Shown here: positions 57,588 through 64,000 of the stretch, one piece after another | How positions within the stretch are numbered: the first letter of the stretch is position 1 | Layout: the number at the start of each line of letters is the position of its first letter | DNA from: Pseudomonas bharatica CSV86 | GTDB taxonomy: Bacteria > Pseudomonadota > Gammaproteobacteria > Pseudomonadales > Pseudomonadaceae | NCBI RefSeq assembly: GCF_000319305.2 | Contig: NZ_AMWJ02000004.1 | Span: forward strand, 310,001-374,000 | Direction: 5' to 3' | Length of the DNA: 64,000 bases | Position numbers and translations under genes: made by a program | Notes under the pieces: generated by a model | Database searches by the model: none | What the model saw: only the letters and a program-made list of their open reading frames with translations | Told to the model about the DNA's origin: nothing

Positions 57588-60278
57588 ATGAAGAGCCAAA
57601 CCGATGCCGCCAGCCGTCCGGCGGCCGAGGTAGTGACGCAGTTGCCGGTGCCTTCGCGGCTCGGCATGTTGCGCTTCGAGCGGCTGAACGAAGCGAGCTG
57701 GGCAATGCTCTATCTCGATCCGGGTTGCGAACGTCAATTCGGTCTGCCGGCGGTTGAACTCTGCGCCCTGGTCGGCTCGCCCTACGCCAGCCTGATGGAG
57801 CCCGAGGCCCGCTACAAACTGCATGACAGCATCCAGGCGCAACTGGCCAACAGCAGCCACTACGTCAGCCGCTATACCCTGCACACCAACAGTGGTCCGC
57901 TGTCGCTGCTGGAACTGGGCGAAGCCTACAAGCAGCACAACCGCCAATTGCTGCGCGGCTACCTGCTGGTGCTCGACGAGCAGGATGGCATCAGCCCGGA
58001 GCTGAGCGCCGATGTTCTGGAAACCCGCAACAATCGTCTGCAGATCGCCCTCAAGCTCAACCAGCAGGCACAGCAGGAACAACTCGAGCACCTGGAGCGG
58101 GTGCGTGCCCAGCAGGAACTGATCCTGCACCTGGCACGGCATCGCTACAGCGCCGGCAATTCCCTGCAGGAAGCCGCCGAGCTGATCACCCGCAGCGCCT
58201 GCGAGATCTACAACATCGAATGCGCCAGCCTGTGGTACCTGGAAGGCCAGCGCCTGGAGCCGATCTCCGCGTTTTACCGCGAGACCCGCGAGTACCGCAC
58301 GCCCGAACCGATCGACGCTGGCCTGTTTCCGGACTACCTGGAAGCCCTGCACACCAGCCGCGCCATCGACGCGCACAACGCCAGCCATGACCCGCGCACC
58401 CGGGATATCACCGAGAGCCTGCGCCCGCGCGATGTGATCGCCATGCTCGACGCCAGCATCCGTATCGACGGCCAGGTGGTCGGCGTGCTCTGCCTGGAGC
58501 ACGGCGGCAGCCCGCGGGCCTGGCAGACCGACGAGATCGCCTTTGCCGGCGAACTGGCCGACCAGTTCGCCCAGGTCATCAACAACCACAACCGCCGTGC
58601 CGCGACCAGCGCCCTGCACCTGTTCCAGCGTGCGGTGGAGCAGAGCGCCAACGCCTTCCTACTGGTCAATCGCGACGGTGTGGTGGAGTACGTCAACCCG
58701 AGCTTCACCGCGATCACCCAATACAGCTCCGAAGAGGTCCAGGGGCACCGGCTGTCGGAGCTGTCGGCGCTGGAGAACCTCAGCGAACTGCTGTCCGACG
58801 AGTCCAGCCTGGCGATGGGCAACAGCTGGCAGGGCGAATTCAAAAGCCGCCGCAAGAACCTCGAACCGTACTGGGGGCAACTGTCGATTTCCAAAGTGTA
58901 CGGCGACAATCGCGAGCTGACCCACTACATCGGCATCTACGAGGACATCACCCAGAGCAAGCTGGCCCAGCAGCGCATCGAGCGCCTGGCCTACACCGAC
59001 AACCTGACCGGCCTGGGCAACCGTCCGGCGTTCATCCGCAACCTCGACGAGCGCTTCGCCCGCGACAGCGATACGCCGATCTGCCTGCTGCTGGTGGATA
59101 TCGACAACTTCAAACGGATCAACGACAGCCTCGGCCACCAGACCGGCGACAAGCTGCTGGTCAGCCTGGCCCGACGCCTGCGCAACAGCCTCAACCCGGG
59201 CGGCAGCCTGGCGCGCTTCGCCAGCAACGAGTTCGCCGTGCTGCTGAACAACACCGACCTGGAGAGCGGCCAGCAGATTGCCCAGCAACTGCTCAATACC
59301 CTCGACAAGCCGATGTTCGTCGATAACCAGCTGATCAACGTTACCGGCTCCGTGGGCCTTGCCTGCGCGCCGCTGCATGGCAGCGACCCGCAGACCCTGA
59401 TGAAAAACGCCGGCCTCGCCCTGCACAAGGCCAAGGCCAGCGGCAAGCATCAGGTCCAGGTGTTCACCGAGGCGATGAATGCCGAGGCGAGCTACAAGCT
59501 GTTCGTCGAGAACAACCTGCGCCGCGCCCTGGCGCAGAACGAGCTGCAGGTGTTCTACCAACCCAAGCTGTGCCTGCGTACCGGGCGCCTGCTCGGCCTG
59601 GAAGCCCTGCTGCGCTGGAACCACCCGGAGAAGGGCATGATCCGGCCGGACCAGTTCATCAGCGTGGCCGAGGAAACCGGCCTGATCATCCCCATCGGCA
59701 AGTGGGTGGCGCGCCAGGCCTGCCGCATGAGCCAGGAGCTGGCGGCCGAAGGCATGGGCAACCTGCAGGTGGCGATCAACCTGTCGCCCAAGCAGTTCTC
59801 CGATCCCGACCTGGTCGCGTCCATCGCCAATATTCTCCAGGAAGAAGCGCTGCCGCCGCACCTGCTGGAGCTGGAACTGACCGAGGGCCTGCTGCTGGAG
59901 GCGACCGAGGATACCCGGCGCCAACTGGACCAGCTCAAGCAGCTCGGCCTGACCCTGGCCATGGACGACTTCGGCACCGGCTATTCGTCGTTGAGCTACC
60001 TGAAGAAATTCCCCATCGACATCATCAAGATCGACCGCAGCTTCATCAACGACATCCCCGACAGCCAGGACGACATGGAGATCACCTCGGCGGTGGTGGC
60101 CATGGCCCACAACCTCAAGCTCAAGGTGGTCGCCGAGGGCATCGAGACGGCGGAGCAACTGGCGTTCCTGCGCAGGCACCGCTGCGATGTCGGCCAGGGC
60201 TACCTGTTCGACCGGCCGATCCCCGGCGACGAACTGGTCGACAAGCTGCGCCGCTATCCCCGTGGCCCGAGCGCCTGA
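57588..60278 (+). CDS. dipA: c-di-GMP phosphodiesterase DipA (GAF-PAS-GGDEF-EAL)
   Basis: An 896-residue signalling protein next to aceF, as dipA is in P. aeruginosa (PA5017). It has no membrane helix. An N-terminal sensor region is followed by GAF (about 165-330), PAS (about 350-460), GGDEF and EAL. The GGDEF signature is degenerate, ASNEF at 545-549, so it should not make c-di-GMP. The EAL domain is intact, with EALLRW at 672-677, DDFGTGYSS at 793 and KIDRSFI. DipA degrades c-di-GMP and promotes biofilm dispersal. The same degenerate signature is recalled for P. aeruginosa DipA. Confidence 0.9.
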   Translation: MKSQTDAASRPAAEVVTQLPVPSRLGMLRFERLNEASWAMLYLDPGCERQFGLPAVELCALVGSPYASLMEPEARYKLHDSIQAQLANSSHYVSRYTLHTNSGPLSLLELGEAYKQHNRQLLRGYLLVLDEQDGISPELSADVLETRNNRLQIALKLNQQAQQEQLEHLERVRAQQELILHLARHRYSAGNSLQEAAELITRSACEIYNIECASLWYLEGQRLEPISAFYRETREYRTPEPIDAGLFPDYLEALHTSRAIDAHNASHDPRTRDITESLRPRDVIAMLDASIRIDGQVVGVLCLEHGGSPRAWQTDEIAFAGELADQFAQVINNHNRRAATSALHLFQRAVEQSANAFLLVNRDGVVEYVNPSFTAITQYSSEEVQGHRLSELSALENLSELLSDESSLAMGNSWQGEFKSRRKNLEPYWGQLSISKVYGDNRELTHYIGIYEDITQSKLAQQRIERLAYTDNLTGLGNRPAFIRNLDERFARDSDTPICLLLVDIDNFKRINDSLGHQTGDKLLVSLARRLRNSLNPGGSLARFASNEFAVLLNNTDLESGQQIAQQLLNTLDKPMFVDNQLINVTGSVGLACAPLHGSDPQTLMKNAGLALHKAKASGKHQVQVFTEAMNAEASYKLFVENNLRRALAQNELQVFYQPKLCLRTGRLLGLEALLRWNHPEKGMIRPDQFISVAEETGLIIPIGKWVARQACRMSQELAAEGMGNLQVAINLSPKQFSDPDLVASIANILQEEALPPHLLELELTEGLLLEATEDTRRQLDQLKQLGLTLAMDDFGTGYSSLSYLKKFPIDIIKIDRSFINDIPDSQDDMEITSAVVAMAHNLKLKVVAEGIETAEQLAFLRRHRCDVGQGYLFDRPIPGDELVDKLRRYPRGPSA

Positions 60279-60369
60279 CAGCGGCGAAACACTCGGGCAC
60301 ACTACCGGTCTATCCCGATAAGGGCTGCGCCGTGGCGCTGCCCGCCTACCTGACGAGAGGAATGGGTTC

Positions 60370-61038
60370 ATGGTCTTGCGTTCGGAAATCCTCGTGAATA
60401 AAAACGTCCTGCCAACCGCTGAACAGGCCCTGCCTGGTCGCGAAACCCCGATGGCACTGCCGGAAAAACACTTCGTGTTCAAGGACACGCCGCTGCTCGG
60501 CCCGTTCTTCGAAGGCGCGGTGGACTTCGCCATCTTCGGCCTGGGCTGCTTCTGGGGCGCGGAACGACGCTTCTGGCAGCGCGAGGGCGTGATCAGCACC
60601 GTGGTCGGCTATGCCGGCGGTTTCACCCCGAATCCGACCTACGAAGAAGTCTGCTCCGGCCTGACCGGCCACACCGAAGTGGTGCTGGTGGTGTTCGACA
60701 AGGACAAGGTCAGCTACCGCGAGCTGCTGGCGATGTTCTGGGAGCTGCACAACCCGACCCAGGGCATGCGCCAGGGCAACGATATCGGCACCCAGTACCG
60801 CTCGGTGATCTACTGCACCTCGCCGGAGCAACTGGAGCAAGCCAAGGCCAGCCGCGACCAGTACCAGGCGGAACTGCACAAGGCCGGCTTCGGCGAGATC
60901 ACCACCGAGATCGACCAGGCGCCGACCGTGTACTTCGCCGAGGCCTATCACCAGCAGTACCTGGCGAAGAACCCCGACGGCTACTGCGGCATCGGTGGCA
61001 CTGGGGTCTGCCTGCCGCCCAGCCTGCAAAACAACTGA
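60370..61038 (+). CDS. msrA: peptide methionine sulfoxide reductase A
   Basis: A 222-residue enzyme repairing methionine-S-sulfoxide. The catalytic motif is GCFWG with nucleophile Cys60, and GYAGG and PTYEEVCSGLTGHTEVV follow. The C-terminal Cys-containing tail (GYCGIGGTGVCLPP) provides the recycling cysteines. The same dipA-msrA order is seen in P. aeruginosa (PA5017-PA5018). Confidence 0.93.
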   Translation: MVLRSEILVNKNVLPTAEQALPGRETPMALPEKHFVFKDTPLLGPFFEGAVDFAIFGLGCFWGAERRFWQREGVISTVVGYAGGFTPNPTYEEVCSGLTGHTEVVLVVFDKDKVSYRELLAMFWELHNPTQGMRQGNDIGTQYRSVIYCTSPEQLEQAKASRDQYQAELHKAGFGEITTEIDQAPTVYFAEAYHQQYLAKNPDGYCGIGGTGVCLPPSLQNN

Positions 61039-61047
61039 GGAACCGTG

Positions 61048-61668
61048 ATGTCGAGCATGACGCTGTTCCATTCGCCGCTGTCGCCGTTCGTGCGCAAGGT
61101 AATGGTGGTGCTGCATGAAACCGGCCAGGTGGACCGGGTCAAGGTGCAGCCGGTCAACATCACCCCGGTCAGCCCGGACGCCGATCTCAACCAGGGCAAC
61201 CCGTCGGGCAAGATTCCGGCCCTGCGCCTGGAGGACGGCAGCGTCCTGCATGACAGCCGGGTGATCATCGACTTCCTCGACCAGCAGCATGTCGGCAATC
61301 CGCTGATTCCCCGCGAGGGCTCGGCGCGCTGGCGGCGCCTGACCCTGGCCTCGCAGGCGGACGCGATCATGGATGCGGCGGTGCTGACCCGCTACGAGAC
61401 CTTCCTGCGCCCGGAGGAGAAGCGTTGGGACCAATGGGTCGAGGCGCAAACGCAGAAGATCCGCCGGGGCCTGGCCGATCTGGAAGAAAACCACTACGCC
61501 GAGATCGCCTCGGCGTTCGATGTGGCTTCGATTGGCGTGGCCTGCGCCCTGGGCTATATCGACCTGCGCATGCCGGACTTCGGCTGGCGCGAGCAGCAGC
61601 CGAAGCTGGCGGCCTGGTATGCCGAGGTCAGTCAGCGGGCTTCGATGAAGGCCACCGCTCCGGCCTGA
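61048..61668 (+). CDS. glutathione S-transferase family protein
   Basis: A 206-residue GST. The thioredoxin-like N-terminal domain starts MTLFHSPLSPFVRKVMVVLHE, with SPLSPFVRK in the glutathione-site position. It also has NPSGKIPALRLEDGSVLHDSRVII with the conserved cis-Pro and Asp-Ser glutathione contacts. An alpha-helical C-terminal domain follows. The ATG at 61048 has GAGG 7 bases upstream and is preferred to the GTG at 61045. It is 9 bases after msrA and likely co-transcribed with it. The substrate is unknown. Confidence 0.85.
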   Translation: MSSMTLFHSPLSPFVRKVMVVLHETGQVDRVKVQPVNITPVSPDADLNQGNPSGKIPALRLEDGSVLHDSRVIIDFLDQQHVGNPLIPREGSARWRRLTLASQADAIMDAAVLTRYETFLRPEEKRWDQWVEAQTQKIRRGLADLEENHYAEIASAFDVASIGVACALGYIDLRMPDFGWREQQPKLAAWYAEVSQRASMKATAPA

Positions 61669-61675
61669 CCTGAGG

Positions 61676-61749
61676 GCCCTATCGCTGGCAAGCCAGCTCC
61701 CACAGGGTCCGGCGCATGCAGTACCTGTGGGAGCTGGCTTGCCAGCGAT
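61676..61749. repeat. REPIN
   Basis: Inverted REP pair just after the GST stop codon. Confidence 0.88.
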
Positions 61750-61846
61750 GACTGACCAGCAGCCCCCACAAAAACCTCTGCGCTCCACAAGCCCCTGATC
61801 CCCCTCACCAACGCCTCCCCAAACTCCCGGTCTTCCCTGAGCCCGC

Positions 61847-63178
61847 TCATCCCTGCACCTGCCCGGCCCGGTACCAGTCCAGCCGCCGCGTCAGCACCAT
61901 GAATACTCCAAGCAGCGCGAACAGCAGCAAGGCCCCCATCAGCAGCGCGTAATCCTCGGCGCTCAACAGCCCGTAGAGCAGCGCATACAACACCGCCAGG
62001 CCGCCAGCGAAACCGAACCCGCGCACACGGCTGTGCAACACGTGGCACAGGTAGAAGCCGATCAACAGCACGCAGCCACCCGCCGACGACAGATACGCCA
62101 GGCCAAAGCCGATGTGCTCCGACAACGACAGCAGCAACAGGTAGAACAGCGCCAGGGCCGCCCCCACCAGCGCGTACTGGATCGGGTGCACGCTGAGGTT
62201 GCGCAGCACTTCGAAGAGGAAGAAGCCGGCAAAGGTCAGGGCGATGAACAGCAGCGCGTATTTGATCGCCCGCTCGCTCTTCAGGTAGTGGTCCACCGGG
62301 TCGACGAAGCTCACGCCAAACGCCCGGCTTGCGAAGCCCTCGCAGTTCTGCTGGCTGGTGCAGCGGCTCAAGGTCTCTTCGAGGTTGGTGGAGAAGAACG
62401 AGGTCTGCCATGTCGCCTTGAAGCCCGTCGCGTCGATCTCGCGGCTGGTGGGCAGGTAGTTGCCGATGAAGCTTGGATGCGGCCAGTTGGCGGCGAGCGT
62501 CACGCTGCTGCTGCGGCCCACCGGCAGCACATGCAGTTGCCCGGTGCCTTGCAGGTCGAGGTCGAAGGCATAGTCCATGCGCATCTCTGCCTTGCTGTCG
62601 AGGTTGTCGATCACCGCGTGCACGCCGCCGCCCAGCCAGTCCAGCCGGCTGCCGGCGGCGAAGTCCAGGGTGCGGCCGTCGAGCTGCAGTTGCAGGCCGT
62701 TCTGGATGCCGCGGATGTCGCTGATGCCCACGGCGATGAAGGGCTTGTCGAAGCGGTAGTCGTCCAGGTCGCTGGTGATGCCCCAGTTGGCCGGAACCTT
62801 GAACTGCCCGCTGATCCGGCTCTGCGCATGGAACAGCCGCGCTTGGTAGATGCCCCGCGAGCGCAGTTCGGTGCTGGCGGTGCCGTCGAGGACGAAACGC
62901 TCGGGGAGAAACACCAAGTAGCTCCTGGTCACTTCGGCGGTCTGGAAACTCTTGCCGTCCTGGATCTTCCACACCCGCTCGTACTTGCTGTACGGCACCA
63001 CCAGCAGCGGCCCGCTGATCTGCTGGGCCCGGCTGGCGCTTTGCGCGATATCCTCGACCACGCTGTCGCGCAGGGCCTGGCGTTCATCGATAAGGCCGCC
63101 GATCATGACCAGCGGGATCAGCAACACCACCACCAGCAAGGCGATGGTGCCGAGTTTCAGGCTTAGTGACTTGTTCAT
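61847..63178 (-). CDS. creD: cell envelope integrity inner-membrane protein CreD
   Basis: A 443-residue CreD. One N-terminal membrane helix (LKLGTIALLVVVLLIPLVMIGGLI) is followed by a large periplasmic domain (residues about 35-300). Several C-terminal helices begin AIKYALLFIALTFAGFFLFEVL. It is part of the CreBC regulon and contributes to beta-lactam response and envelope integrity. It lies 87 bases downstream of creC, and the gap holds the repeat described at 63222. Confidence 0.9.
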   Translation of the reverse strand: MNKSLSLKLGTIALLVVVLLIPLVMIGGLIDERQALRDSVVEDIAQSASRAQQISGPLLVVPYSKYERVWKIQDGKSFQTAEVTRSYLVFLPERFVLDGTASTELRSRGIYQARLFHAQSRISGQFKVPANWGITSDLDDYRFDKPFIAVGISDIRGIQNGLQLQLDGRTLDFAAGSRLDWLGGGVHAVIDNLDSKAEMRMDYAFDLDLQGTGQLHVLPVGRSSSVTLAANWPHPSFIGNYLPTSREIDATGFKATWQTSFFSTNLEETLSRCTSQQNCEGFASRAFGVSFVDPVDHYLKSERAIKYALLFIALTFAGFFLFEVLRNLSVHPIQYALVGAALALFYLLLLSLSEHIGFGLAYLSSAGGCVLLIGFYLCHVLHSRVRGFGFAGGLAVLYALLYGLLSAEDYALLMGALLLFALLGVFMVLTRRLDWYRAGQVQG

Positions 63179-63221
63179 GCAAAGGGCTCCGCTTGAGAAG
63201 GAGCCCAGTCTGGCGGCGCTA

Positions 63222-63260
63222 TGTGGAGGCTTTCGGGAGCTTGTGTGGAGCTTCTGTGGA
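63222..63260. promoter_or_regulatory. four 11-bp-phased CreB-tag-like repeats
   Basis: On the minus strand, TCCACA recurs with an exact 11-bp period. Plus-strand TGTGGA starts at 63222, 63244 and 63255, with TCGGGA at 63233 as a degenerate fourth copy. E. coli CreB binds direct repeats TTCACNNNNNNTTCAC, also with an 11-bp period. The array is 44-80 bases ahead of creD. Confidence 0.6.
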
Positions 63261-63265
63261 GAGAT

Positions 63266-64000
63266 TCAGCCCAGGCGACTGGCCGGCAGCCATAGCCGCA
63301 CGCGCACCCCATCCTCGACATTGGCGATCTCCAGCGAGCCGCCATGCAAGTGCAGCACTTCCTCGACGAAATTCAGGCCCAGGCCGGTGCTCTTGCGGCC
63401 CGTGCCCGGGCGCGGCAGCGAATAGAACCGTTCGCTGAGCCGGCCCAGGGCGTAGTCGGGGATGGCCTCGCCCTGGTTGAACAGGCTCAGGGCCACGCGT
63501 TGCGCATCCTGCTCCAGCTCGAACACCAGCAAGCCACCGGGCGGGGTGAAATCAAGGGCGTTTTCCAGCAGGTTGCCGATGGCCTGGCGCATCAGGAAGG
63601 GCTCGCAGTACAGCCGTGCCACGGCCGGGATACGTTGCCGGACCTGCAAGCCGGCGCTTTCGATGCGCGCCCCGCGCGCCATCAGCAGTTCATCGACCAG
63701 CGCCGCCACGGCCACCTGCTGTTGATCTTCCAGGCCCTGGCGCTGCTCGACCTGGGCCAGGTCCAGCAGGCGCTCGATCAGTTGCTGCATACGTGCGCTT
63801 TCGCTTTCGATATTGCTGGCGAAGCGCTGCCGCTGCTCTTCGCTCATCGGCCCCTGCAGCAGCTCGCTGGCGCCACGGATCGCGGCCAGCGGGCTTTTCA
63901 GCTCATGGGTCAGGGTGTGCACGTAGCGTTCGACGTAGTCCTTGCCTTCCAGTTGGGTGCGCATGCGTTCCACGGCGCCGGCCAGCATCGCCAGCTCGCC
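63266..64000 (-). CDS. creC: sensor histidine kinase CreC (3' part)
   Basis: The last 244 residues of a sensor kinase that continues past the right edge. A HAMP end (GELAMLAGAVERMRTQLEG) leads into the H-box HTLTHELKSPLAAIRGASE with the phosphorylated His. N- and G-box segments read RQAIGNLLENALDFTPPGG and RKSTGLGLNFVEEVLHLHGG. Adjacency to creD identifies it as CreC of the CreBC two-component system. The sensor part is not in the window. Confidence 0.9.
   Translation of the reverse strand, partial: GELAMLAGAVERMRTQLEGKDYVERYVHTLTHELKSPLAAIRGASELLQGPMSEEQRQRFASNIESESARMQQLIERLLDLAQVEQRQGLEDQQQVAVAALVDELLMARGARIESAGLQVRQRIPAVARLYCEPFLMRQAIGNLLENALDFTPPGGLLVFELEQDAQRVALSLFNQGEAIPDYALGRLSERFYSLPRPGTGRKSTGLGLNFVEEVLHLHGGSLEIANVEDGVRVRLWLPASRLG

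Overview
The window looks like a chromosomal segment of a Pseudomonas of the putida/fluorescens type. Evidence is the high GC content, the dense family of 'GCTGGCAAGCCAGC' REP elements, and gene order (dgcAB-etf, gbcA/gbcB, two chemoreceptors, ltaE, glyA-soxBDAG-purU-fdhA, LPS core genes, glnE/aceE-aceF-dipA-msrA, creC-creD) that I recall for P. putida and, in part, P. aeruginosa. No tRNA, rRNA, CRISPR array or complete insertion sequence was seen. All assignments come from reading the sequence; no database was searched.

Left end (1-1804): the tail of one DUF6708-like gene and a complete tandem paralogue with an AT-rich membrane segment, then a DUF3010 gene and an LprI-like secreted protein. 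Region 1907-11145 is a self-contained cell-surface-signalling locus. A Fur box and a FecI-type sigma factor are followed by a FecR regulator, an STN-domain TonB-dependent receptor, a lipoprotein M16 zinc protease and an SbmA/YddA-type ABC exporter-fold transporter. The last three match the part list of the E. coli YddB-PqqL-YddA and Pectobacterium FusA-FusC-FusD (ferredoxin piracy) systems. Here they are joined to their own sigma/anti-sigma pair. This is the best candidate for a little-described system in the window.

Region 12238-42339 is a glycine betaine to serine catabolic island. GbcA/GbcB demethylate betaine to dimethylglycine. DgcA/DgcB with a dedicated ETF pair take dimethylglycine to sarcosine. 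SoxBDAG takes sarcosine to glycine. GlyA makes serine, and PurU and FdhA handle the released one-carbon units. Embedded in it are a dipeptidase, two chemoreceptors (one McpH-like), a ZapA/ZapB-like pair, a threonine aldolase and an unusual accessory patch (20001-23409). That patch has four repeat units built around perfect DnaA boxes next to an AT-rich stretch, then three orphan RHS-core genes, the middle one frameshifted.

Region 42493-49453 is a tightly overlapping LPS inner-core cluster on the minus strand (waaF, waaC, waaG, waaP, wapP, wapQ-like and a double-kinase protein), preceded by glnE. aceE lies divergent to glnE behind two copies of a GntR-type operator. aceF carries a one-base deletion as sequenced. 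dipA, msrA and a glutathione S-transferase follow. The right end holds creD and the 3' part of creC, separated by four 11-bp-spaced repeats that resemble CreB tags. Twelve REP/REPIN elements are scattered between genes, two of them inside operons and two interrupted at their hairpin loop by a nearly identical insert of 16-17 bp.
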